In this document: piece by piece, positions 50,359 through 57,850 of the stretch | How the letters are laid out: each line of letters opens with the position of its first letter | Numbering within the stretch: the stretch's first letter is position 1 | Origin: Pseudochrobactrum saccharolyticum | GTDB taxonomy: Bacteria; Pseudomonadota; Alphaproteobacteria; Rhizobiales; Rhizobiaceae | Length of the DNA stretch: 64,000 bases | Assembly: GCF_008801715.1 (NCBI RefSeq) | Contig: NZ_VZPG01000002.1 | Coordinates: 558,001 to 622,000, forward strand | Direction of reading: 5' to 3' | Program-made: the position numbers and the translations under genes | Notes under the pieces: model-generated | What the model saw: only the letters and a program-made list of their open reading frames with translations | The model's database searches: none | Told to the model about the DNA's origin: nothing

Positions 50359-51447
50359 ATGGGGCGTATTTTAACATTGGATGACGTGGAATCCGCAATT
50401 GCCGGCGGTTCGGTCTTTGCAGCCGGCGGCGGCGGCTGGGTCGAGCATGGCCGTATGCTGGGCACCACTGCGGTCACCATTGGCCGGCCTGAACTGGTGG
50501 ATATGGAAGAAGTATCCGATGACGCATGGATCGCCACAGCCGCAGCAATCGGCGCACCGGCCAGCACCACCCAGTGGGAAATGCTCGGCATTGACTATGT
50601 GAAAGCCGTTGAGCTGCTGCAATATGAGCTGGGCGACGAAGTCTATGGTCTGATGATCGGCCAGAACGGCATGTCCAGCACCATGAATGCATGGCTGCCT
50701 TCCGCTGTTCTCGGCACCAAGGTGATTGATGCTGTAGGCGATATCCGCGCGCATCCGACCGGCGATATGGGTTCCATCGGTATGGCTAACAGCCCTGAGC
50801 AGATGATCCAGACAGCCGTTGGCGGCCATCGCGATTCCAACTCCTATATCGAACTGGTCACACGCGGCGCGACAGCTAAAATCTCACCGATCCTGCGCAA
50901 AGCCTCCGATATGTCCGGCGGTTTCATCGCCAGCTGCCGTAATCCGCTGCGTGCTTCCTATGTGCGCAAGAATGCAGCGCTCGGCGGCATTTCCCGCGCT
51001 CTGACCCTTGGTGAAGCCATCCGCGCAGCCCAGAGCAAAGGTGCGACTGCGGTGATTGATGCGATCTGCAAAACCACCAATGGCAGCATTCTCGCGCAGG
51101 GCAAAGTCACCGCCAAGAATGTGCATTACACGCAGGAAGCTTTCGACATCGGCACCATCACCGTACGTGACGGCAACCGCGATGTGATCCTGCATGTGAT
51201 GAATGAATATATGGCCGTGGATGACGGTGATGGTCAGCGTCTTGCCACCTTCCCTGATGTAATCACCACGCTCGATACCAATGGCAGCCCTGTCAGTGTC
51301 GGCAATGTTCATGAGGGCATGGAAATTCTAGTGTTCCACATCAACAAGACAGAAATCCCGCTCAGCGCCTCGGTCAAAGACCCGAGCGTTTATCCGATTG
51401 TCGAAAAGGCACTCGGTATTTCCCTTGCCGATTACGCACTGGCCTGA
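50359..51447 (+). CDS. DUF917 family protein, candidate thiohydantoin desulfurating enzyme
   Basis: A 362-residue protein of DUF917 (COG3535), a family often found beside hydantoinase genes but with poorly defined activity. Visible features are the glycine run AAGGGGWVEHG (21-31) and the conserved polar block around D124, D128 and H132 (DAVGDIRAHPTGDMG), which could bind a metal. It starts 12 bases after the M20 stop with GAGGAGG upstream. The pathway needs an enzyme to turn 3-(5-oxo-2-thioxoimidazolidin-4-yl)propionate into hydantoin-5-propionate, and this is the only unassigned cytoplasmic enzyme in the run, so I propose it by elimination. Confidence 0.7.
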   Translation: MGRILTLDDVESAIAGGSVFAAGGGGWVEHGRMLGTTAVTIGRPELVDMEEVSDDAWIATAAAIGAPASTTQWEMLGIDYVKAVELLQYELGDEVYGLMIGQNGMSSTMNAWLPSAVLGTKVIDAVGDIRAHPTGDMGSIGMANSPEQMIQTAVGGHRDSNSYIELVTRGATAKISPILRKASDMSGGFIASCRNPLRASYVRKNAALGGISRALTLGEAIRAAQSKGATAVIDAICKTTNGSILAQGKVTAKNVHYTQEAFDIGTITVRDGNRDVILHVMNEYMAVDDGDGQRLATFPDVITTLDTNGSPVSVGNVHEGMEILVFHINKTEIPLSASVKDPSVYPIVEKALGISLADYALA

Positions 51448-51471
51448 GTTAGCGGTTTAGAAAGTATTATT

Positions 51472-53118
51472 ATGTCCAAGAAACAATTTAACGTCACATC
51501 CGGCACCGAGCTGCGCTGTAAGAACTGGCGCGCTGAAGGTCTGCTGCGTTTGATGGAAAACGTGCTGGCTGTGGGTGAAGACCCTGACAATCTGGTGGTC
51601 TATGCTGCACTCGGCAAAGCCGCACGCGACTGGCCGTCCCATGACAAGATCGTTGAAAGCCTGCACAAGATTGAAGAAGACGAAACCCTCGTCGTGCAGT
51701 CCGGCAAGCCGATTGGTATTTTGAAAACCCATAAACAGGCACCGGTCGTGATTATGGCCAACTGCAATATGGTTGGTCAGTGGGCAAAGGCTGAAAATTT
51801 CTACGAATGGGAAAAGCAGAACCTGATCTGCTGGGGCGGTCTTACTGCCGGTGACTGGCAGTATATCGGCTCGCAGGGTGTTATTCAGGGCACCTATGAA
51901 ATCTTCATGCGTATTGCCGAACAGAGCTTCAATAATGATCTGGCCGGTCGTCTGATCCTCACCGCCGGTCTTGGCGGCATGGGCGGCGCTCAGCCGCTGG
52001 CAGGCCGTATGGCCGGTGCTGTTACGCTCTGCGTTGAAATCGATCAGGAACGTATTCAGAAGCGCAAGGATATCGGCTTCCTTGATGTGATTGCCAAAGA
52101 TCTGGACGATGCGCTGGCGCAGGTCAAAACAGCAATGGCTGAAAAACGCGCTGTTTCCATCGGCGTTCACGGCAATGCCGCTGATCTTTATGAGCAGATT
52201 CTGGCACGCAACATCATTCCGGATATCGTGACTGACCAGACCTCCGCGCATGATCTGGTTTACGGCTATGTACCAGCGACCCGTTCGCTGGATGAAGCCC
52301 GTGCCATGCGCAAGAGCGATCCGCAGACCCTGATGAATGAAAGCCGCGCTTCCATTGTTCGTCATGTCACAGCAATGCTTGGCTTCCAGAAAGCCGGTTC
52401 GGTCGTTTTTGACAATGGCAACCTGATCCGCACTCACGCCAAAGACGGCGGTGTAGCAGATGCGTTCAACATTCCGGTCTTCACCGAAGCCTTCCTGCGT
52501 CCGTTGTTCTGCCGCGCGATTGGCCCGTTCCGCTGGATTGCACTGTCGAATAATCAGGAAGATATCCGCATTATCGACAATTACATTCTCAAAGCATTTG
52601 CGGATAACCGCATTGTCACCAACTGGATCCATCTCGCCGGTAAAAATGTACCGTTTGAAGGTCTGCCGGCACGTATTGCATGGCTCGGGCATGGTGAACG
52701 TACTCAGCTGGCACTCGCAGTGAACAGCATGGTGCGTGATGGTACATTGTCTGGCCCTGTTGCCTTTACCCGCGACCATCTTGATGCCGGTGCCATGGCG
52801 CATCCGAATATCATGACTGAAAATATGCGTGACGGTTCTGATGCGATTGCCGACTGGCCACTAATCAATGGTCTGGCTATGTGCTCGTCGCAGGCCGATC
52901 TGGTCGCGATCCATTCCGGTGGCGGCGGCTATTCCGGCTACATGACCAGCGCGGGTGTAACCGTTGTGGCCGATGGTACAGATGATGCGGATACCCGCAT
53001 TGAACTGTCGCTGACCAATGACACTTCGCTCGGCGTGATGCGTTATGCCGATGCCGGTTATGAAGAAGCGCTGGACGAAGCGGAAAAGAAAAACATCCGC
53101 CACTTCAATCTGGCGTAA
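51472..53118 (+). CDS. Divergent urocanate hydratase homologue; probable thiourocanate hydratase
   Basis: A 548-residue member of the urocanase family, which uses tightly bound NAD+ as an electrophile. Core blocks are conserved: QSGKPIGILKTH, YIGSQGVIQGTYE, TAGLGGMGGAQPLAGRMAG (NAD site), VTDQTSAHDLVYGY and RPLFCRAIGPFRW. Several active-site stretches differ from HutU: YAALGKAARDW for YGGxGxAARNW, CWGGLTAGDW for MYGQMTAGSW, and HSGGGGYSG for HHGGGVG. No hutH, hutI or hutG is adjacent. This fits a hydratase acting on thiourocanate rather than urocanate. A terminator and repeat copy B follow. Confidence 0.8.
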   Translation: MSKKQFNVTSGTELRCKNWRAEGLLRLMENVLAVGEDPDNLVVYAALGKAARDWPSHDKIVESLHKIEEDETLVVQSGKPIGILKTHKQAPVVIMANCNMVGQWAKAENFYEWEKQNLICWGGLTAGDWQYIGSQGVIQGTYEIFMRIAEQSFNNDLAGRLILTAGLGGMGGAQPLAGRMAGAVTLCVEIDQERIQKRKDIGFLDVIAKDLDDALAQVKTAMAEKRAVSIGVHGNAADLYEQILARNIIPDIVTDQTSAHDLVYGYVPATRSLDEARAMRKSDPQTLMNESRASIVRHVTAMLGFQKAGSVVFDNGNLIRTHAKDGGVADAFNIPVFTEAFLRPLFCRAIGPFRWIALSNNQEDIRIIDNYILKAFADNRIVTNWIHLAGKNVPFEGLPARIAWLGHGERTQLALAVNSMVRDGTLSGPVAFTRDHLDAGAMAHPNIMTENMRDGSDAIADWPLINGLAMCSSQADLVAIHSGGGGYSGYMTSAGVTVVADGTDDADTRIELSLTNDTSLGVMRYADAGYEEALDEAEKKNIRHFNLA

Positions 53119-53141
53119 AACCTAGAAAATGCCCCCGTGAA

Positions 53142-53175
53142 GAAAACAGGCGGAACTCCGGTTTCGCCTGTTTTC
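53142..53175 (+). terminator. Terminator of the catabolic operon
   Basis: GAAAACAGGCG / CGCCTGTTTTC is a perfect 11-bp stem with a 12-base loop, about 25 bases after the urocanase-like stop. Confidence 0.82.
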
Positions 53176-53181
53176 ATTCCC

Positions 53182-53287
53182 AGAGCATAATTCCTTAAAC
53201 TTAGATCAGTTTAAGGTAAAATTATGCTCTAATTTTAAAGTGTTAGAGCGACCTTTGTGTGCCAAGTCTGGCACACGGCGCTCTAAG
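53182..53287 (+). repeat. Dispersed palindromic repeat, copy B (both halves)
   Basis: Left half AGAGCATAATT (53182-53192) / AATTATGCTCT (53220-53230) with inner CCTTAAAC/GTTTAAGG. Right half TTAGAGC (53243-53249) / GCTCTAA (53280-53286) with inner GTGTGCCA/GGCACAC. The joint AATTTTAAAGTG matches copies A and C. It lies between two convergent genes and ends five bases from the LysR stop codon. Confidence 0.85.
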
Positions 53288-53291
53288 CCGA

Positions 53292-55103
53292 TTATGGAGT
53301 AAGTGCCTCGCGCAATTCGCGCACCAGTTCTCTTTCGGCAACCGTCAGGGTGCGGGCATTGGAATAAATCACAAACAACCTGCGCAGAATATGCGGCTTG
53401 AGTTCAAGGCTTACCAATGTTCCCTGCTCCAGATCACGGCGCACGGCTGAGACCGGCAGCAAAGTGGCAAGCTTTTCACGCCGGATCATCGCGATCATCA
53501 TCGGCAGAGAATTGATCTCGATGACCGGTTCAACGGACAAGTTGTGCTCGCTCAGTTGGGCATCCAGCAATTGCCGGATGCCGAAAGTCAAAGTCGGTAG
53601 AACCAGCGGCACCTGACGAAGCGCCTCCAGATCAATCGCTGCACCCTTAGAGAGTTCTGCTGCCAGATCGGGATGACAGATCAGTGACAGAGGCTCTTCC
53701 ACGTTAAGGCTGAAACGCGCCATATGCGGCATATCGGTTTCCAGCACGGCAAGGCTGATCACACCCGCCTGCACCCAATCCTGCAAGACACTCGTCGGAG
53801 CTTCGAGAATTTGCAGATCAATCTGCGGATGGTTCTTTCGCCAGCGCAGCACGGCATCGGTCATCCCTGCCAGCAAAGTACTTTCCTGACTGACGGATGG
53901 CAGCACGCCGATGCGTAAACGCGAACGGTTGCGCCCCAGCGATCCCGCACTATGCACGGCCATAGATTGCAAACGCGCATCAATCAGATCGCTGCCGATA
54001 CGAAAAACCCGTCCGGCATCTGTCGGCACCAGTCCGTCGCGGCGACGCTCGAACAGCGGCTTGCCGATCACCTGCTCCATCTTGCGCAATTGTCCGGTAA
54101 TAGCCGGTTGGGCGACTTTAGCCATACGGGCGGCTGCTGTGAGATTGCGATTTTTGTCAATGAGCCGGAAATAGCTGAATTGCCGTCTGGTCAGCTGCGG
54201 CTGATAAAGCGGCGATGTTTCACCGGAAATCAGTGCCGCACGAATACGGCGCACAGTCTCTTCCGCCACCGGATGAGGATCGGCAATATGCACCCGCACC
54301 TGACTGATGAGCGGCGGATCAAGCGGCACCAGTTTAAGACGATGCAGCCCCATACGGTTGGCAAGCGTGCTTTGCGGCACCAGAAAGGCCGTATCAGGAT
54401 GCTCCCCGCTTAAACGTGCCAGAGTGCCCGGATGGTCCTGCGTGAAACGGATATTTTTAATCGAGTGCTTTGCCAGATAAGCAGAGAGGTCATGCAGCAG
54501 CGGTTCCGGCAATGCAGGCACAATCACAGGGCCAGCCAGCATATCCTGCAAAGCAGGCGCTTCGCCTGACTGTACCGGCAGGCTGCGCGCCAGCACCCAC
54601 GGATCATCGTGAATAGCGACACCCTTTTTCTCATAGCTGAAAACAATCCGGCTGCTTTTCGCACTCTCTGTCAGCGGTAAAGCCGGATCACCATCCGCAC
54701 TGCCCCAATGCGGCTCAATAAACACATCCGGATAGTCTTTCTGCAATCCGGCAAGCGCCGTACTGATGGCTTTGGAGACATTGCCCAGCGAGAACATCAG
54801 CTGGACTTCCACCACCAGATGGCTGAATTCATTCTCTTCGGTACATTCCCGCATCGCCGCCTGACGGGTAAAAGCTTCAGCCTGTAACAGTGGGATAGCA
54901 GCACGGTAAAGCCAGCGCCCGGCCACAGTCGGGGTAAGCCCCGCAGGCACGCGACGGAACAACTGAGCGCCGACTTCCTCCTCCAGATTCTGCAGTGCCA
55001 CGCTGAGCGTTGACAGCGCAATGTCCAGCATTTCAGCCGCCTTGCTGAAACTGGTTTGATGGCAGGCCGCCACGAAGTAAGAAAGCTGCCGCAGCTCGAT
55101 CAT
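53292..55103 (-). CDS. Tandem LysR regulator: two complete LysR proteins fused in one chain
   Basis: A single 603-residue protein holding two full LysR units; ordinary LysR proteins have about 300. Numbered from the ATG, unit 1 has a winged helix-turn-helix at about 2-61 (IELRQLSYFVAACHQTSFSK onward) and an effector domain to about 296. Unit 2 has a second helix-turn-helix at about 303-363 (RQFSYFRLIDKNRNLTAAA, AQPAITGQLRKMEQVIGKPL) and an effector domain at about 394-601. No stop or frameshift separates them. The ATG at 55103 is preferred over the GTG two codons upstream. Divergent from the MHS transporter and convergent with the catabolic operon, it is the probable substrate-sensing regulator of both. 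Confidence 0.92.
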   Translation of the reverse strand: MIELRQLSYFVAACHQTSFSKAAEMLDIALSTLSVALQNLEEEVGAQLFRRVPAGLTPTVAGRWLYRAAIPLLQAEAFTRQAAMRECTEENEFSHLVVEVQLMFSLGNVSKAISTALAGLQKDYPDVFIEPHWGSADGDPALPLTESAKSSRIVFSYEKKGVAIHDDPWVLARSLPVQSGEAPALQDMLAGPVIVPALPEPLLHDLSAYLAKHSIKNIRFTQDHPGTLARLSGEHPDTAFLVPQSTLANRMGLHRLKLVPLDPPLISQVRVHIADPHPVAEETVRRIRAALISGETSPLYQPQLTRRQFSYFRLIDKNRNLTAAARMAKVAQPAITGQLRKMEQVIGKPLFERRRDGLVPTDAGRVFRIGSDLIDARLQSMAVHSAGSLGRNRSRLRIGVLPSVSQESTLLAGMTDAVLRWRKNHPQIDLQILEAPTSVLQDWVQAGVISLAVLETDMPHMARFSLNVEEPLSLICHPDLAAELSKGAAIDLEALRQVPLVLPTLTFGIRQLLDAQLSEHNLSVEPVIEINSLPMMIAMIRREKLATLLPVSAVRRDLEQGTLVSLELKPHILRRLFVIYSNARTLTVAERELVRELREALTP

Positions 55104-55179
55104 AGGCACAGACCTTCATCAGTGATTTTTACCAAGAATATCAATCCAATATGCCATAAATACAAAAATATTGTTCCGT

Positions 55180-55194
55180 CGAAACACTATTTCG
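55180..55194. promoter_or_regulatory. Candidate LysR binding site in the lysR-MHS divergent region
   Basis: CGAAA-N5-TTTCG is a perfect inverted repeat in the AT-rich centre of the divergent spacer, about 75 bases from the lysR start. Its placement suits a LysR-type box that controls both directions. The motif was found by eye only. Confidence 0.4.
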
Positions 55195-55324
55195 TTTTTC
55201 GCTATGGAGACATTCATTTTTTGTCAAATGCCGACACAAAGTTAAATTGTTACTGTCTCGTATTGCTGGTGGGAGATGAGAGATAAAAGACCACAGCCGG
55301 AATGTTTGGGGGAGAGCCAGTCCT

Positions 55325-56644
55325 ATGACGGACGTTACACATAATCCAACTATACCATCGCATACAAAGCATAATTCCAACGCCAAAAAGGCTGTCGCTG
55401 CTGCCTCAATCGGTAATGCTCTGGAATGGTATGATTTTACAATCTACGCCTTGTTTGCGGTTTATATCGCCAAGAATTTCTTTCCTGGCGGCAATGACAC
55501 TGTCGAACTGATCAAGTCGTTTCTGGCCTTCGGCCTCGGCTTTCTGATCCGTCCGCTCGGCGCGGTTGTGCTCGGCGTTTACGCTGATAAAGCCGGTCGC
55601 AAAGCGGCGCTGTTTCTGACCATCATGATTATGGCAGCCGGAACACTGCTGATTGCTATTGCACCAACCTATGCCGCTATCGGTATCGGCGCACCGATGA
55701 TTATTCTTGCAGGCCGTGTCTTGCAGGGCTTCTCAGCCGGTGGTGAAGTCGGCAGTGCGGCGGCGTTTCTGGTAGAACATGCACCGGAAGGTCAGAAGGG
55801 CAAATATGCTGCATGGCTGCAGGCCAGTATGGCATTTTCCAATATTATCGGTGCCTTTGTAGCACTGGGCGTTACATCGCTGCTGACTGAAGATCAGATC
55901 GGTGACTGGGGCTGGCGTATTCCGTTCATCCTCGGCCTGCTGATTGCACCTGTCGGTCTGTGGATGCGCCGTTCGCTTGATGAAACACCGCATTTCAAGG
56001 CAAAATTCGACGAAAAGCCGGAAGCCGCGCATAAAGAACATGCTCCGCTGAAAGAGATTTTCACCACTTATCGCGGTGCATTGCTCAAAGGTACAGCCTT
56101 CTCCGTGCTCTGGGCAGCCAGCGTCTATGTCATGGTTATCTATATGCCGGTCTATGTGCAGCGCGCATTCGGTTTCACCGGTACGCAGGCATTCATCTCG
56201 GCACTTATCAGTAATATTCTGATGGCTATTGCCTGTATCGCTGCCGGTGCTGTTTCCGACAAGATCGGCCGTCGTCTGACACTGGCGATCACCACAACCG
56301 TGCTGCTGATTGCTATTCATCCGCTATTGTGGTGGCTGCATCACTCACCGACACTCGGCACCCTGATCACTGTTCAGAGCTGCTTCTGTGTGATGGTAGC
56401 CGGTGTGGTTGGTGTTGCACCTTCCGCCCTGTCTGAAGTCTTCCCGACCCATATCCGTTCAACCGGTATGTCGCTGGCCTATAACATCTCCACCACGATT
56501 TTCGGTGGTTTTGCTCCGGCAGCGCTGACATGGCTCGGCACCACTTCGCTCGGCTACAGCGCCCCTGCATGGTATGTCAGTATCGCAGCTGTTATCGCAT
56601 TGTTCGCGATTTTCCAAATGGGCGACAATAAAAAGACAGCCTGA
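55325..56644 (+). CDS. MHS-family major facilitator symporter
   Basis: A 439-residue 12-helix transporter of the metabolite:H+ symporter group (ProP, KgtP and ShiA relatives). Diagnostic are GNALEWYDFTIYALFAVYIA at the first helix, GVYADKAGRKAALFLTI (motif A) and RVLQGFSAGGEVGSAAAFLVEHAP. Members carry betaines, 2-oxoglutarate and other organic acids, so both ergothioneine (a betaine) and thiourocanate are plausible cargo. GGGAG precedes the ATG. Divergent from the tandem LysR, it ends with a strong terminator. Confidence 0.9.
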   Translation: MTDVTHNPTIPSHTKHNSNAKKAVAAASIGNALEWYDFTIYALFAVYIAKNFFPGGNDTVELIKSFLAFGLGFLIRPLGAVVLGVYADKAGRKAALFLTIMIMAAGTLLIAIAPTYAAIGIGAPMIILAGRVLQGFSAGGEVGSAAAFLVEHAPEGQKGKYAAWLQASMAFSNIIGAFVALGVTSLLTEDQIGDWGWRIPFILGLLIAPVGLWMRRSLDETPHFKAKFDEKPEAAHKEHAPLKEIFTTYRGALLKGTAFSVLWAASVYVMVIYMPVYVQRAFGFTGTQAFISALISNILMAIACIAAGAVSDKIGRRLTLAITTTVLLIAIHPLLWWLHHSPTLGTLITVQSCFCVMVAGVVGVAPSALSEVFPTHIRSTGMSLAYNISTTIFGGFAPAALTWLGTTSLGYSAPAWYVSIAAVIALFAIFQMGDNKKTA

Positions 56645-56672
56645 CGATACAGACTGACAAACAAAACTAACG

Positions 56673-56700
56673 CACCCGCCATACACAGCTATGGCGGGTG
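56673..56700 (+). terminator. Terminator after the MHS transporter gene
   Basis: CACCCGCCATA / TATGGCGGGTG (11 bp, six-base loop) is followed by TTTTTATTT. Confidence 0.95.
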
Positions 56701-56857
56701 TTTTTATTTACAGCTGCTCTGAAACTTTAGGCCTATATGCCTGCCGTACAGACTCATTTTATTACCCGTAATGCACTTATTTTATTTCATTAATAACTTG
56801 CCATGCCGCCTCATAAAATTTAGAGCGGGGGTAGTTATTAAATAAGGACTATCTGTA

Positions 56858-57790
56858 ATGAAAATGCTGGCAAGCTTTTCGGCTTTCGTAGGCAAGACTT
56901 TTGCGGTCTGGGTTCTGCTGTTTGCCGTACTGGGTTTTGTATTCCCTGAGACCTTTAAACAATTCGCCCCTTATATTGTTACCCTGCTCGGTATCATCAT
57001 GTTCGGCATGGGTCTTACCCTCTCCCTTGATGACTTCCGTGAAGTGGTACGCCGCCCGGTCGATGTGGGTATCGGTGTTGCCTCGCAGTTTCTGATTATG
57101 CCGCTGCTTGCCGTACTGCTGACCAAGATCATTCCGATGTCACCGGAAGTCGCTGCCGGTGTTATTCTCGTCGGCTGTTGCCCGGGCGGTACATCCAGCA
57201 ATGTGATGACCTATCTCGGCAAAGGCGATGTGGCGCTGTCCGTTGCCTGCACCAGCGTGACCACGCTGGCTGCACCGCTGGTAACGCCATTCCTCGTCTG
57301 GTTCTTCGCCAGCCAGTTCCTGCCGGTTGATGCAATGGCAATGTTCATGAGCATTGTTAAAGTAATCCTCGTGCCGCTGGCACTCGGCGTGCTGGCGCAG
57401 AAACTCATTCCGGGTATTGTTAAATCTGCTGTCCCTGTGCTGCCGCTGGTAAGCGTGACCGGTATTGTGCTCATTGTTGCCGCTGTTGTGGCAGGCAGCA
57501 AAGGCGCTATCGCTACTTCCGGCCTGCTCATCTTCGTGGTCGTGGTTCTGCACAATGGCATCGGCTATATGCTGGGCTTTATCGCTGCCAAACTTACCGG
57601 CATGTCGCTTGCCAAGCGCAAAGCCATTGCAGTTGAAGTCGGTATGCAGAACAGCGGTCTAGGTGCCGCCCTTGCCAATGCGCATTTCTCGCCGCTGGCC
57701 GCAGTGCCAAGCGCGATTTTCAGCGTATGGCACAATATTTCCGGTGCGCTGCTGGCGAATTATTTCGCCCGTATGAAAGATGATAAATAA
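56858..57790 (+). CDS. BASS-family (bile acid:sodium symporter-like) transporter
   Basis: A 310-residue membrane protein with about nine or ten helices. Family features are FGMGLTLSLDDFREVVRRP, VGCCPGGTSSNVMTYLGKGDVALSV (crossover motif) and EVGMQNSGLGAALANAHF. Bacterial members move organic acids such as pantoate or keto acids with Na+. AAGGA lies nine bases before the ATG. It has its own transcription unit after the MHS terminator, so membership in the catabolic system is only suggested by position. Uptake of thiourocanate or another acid intermediate is one option. Confidence 0.9.
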   Translation: MKMLASFSAFVGKTFAVWVLLFAVLGFVFPETFKQFAPYIVTLLGIIMFGMGLTLSLDDFREVVRRPVDVGIGVASQFLIMPLLAVLLTKIIPMSPEVAAGVILVGCCPGGTSSNVMTYLGKGDVALSVACTSVTTLAAPLVTPFLVWFFASQFLPVDAMAMFMSIVKVILVPLALGVLAQKLIPGIVKSAVPVLPLVSVTGIVLIVAAVVAGSKGAIATSGLLIFVVVVLHNGIGYMLGFIAAKLTGMSLAKRKAIAVEVGMQNSGLGAALANAHFSPLAAVPSAIFSVWHNISGALLANYFARMKDDK

Positions 57791-57813
57791 TCATCATCTC
57801 TGTTCAAAATAGT

Positions 57814-57847
57814 AAGACCGGCTCATCCGTCAGAATGAGCCGGTCTT
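57814..57847. terminator. Bidirectional terminator between the BASS and DHA2 genes
   Basis: AAGACCGGCTCAT / ATGAGCCGGTCTT, 13 bp, flanked by T7 on the right. It serves two convergent genes. Confidence 0.94.
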
Positions 57848-57850
57848 TTT

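Noticed and set aside
51457-52803. A 448-codon minus-strand frame opposite the urocanase-like gene
   Set aside because: Antisense shadow. The plus strand encodes clear urocanase motifs through the whole region.
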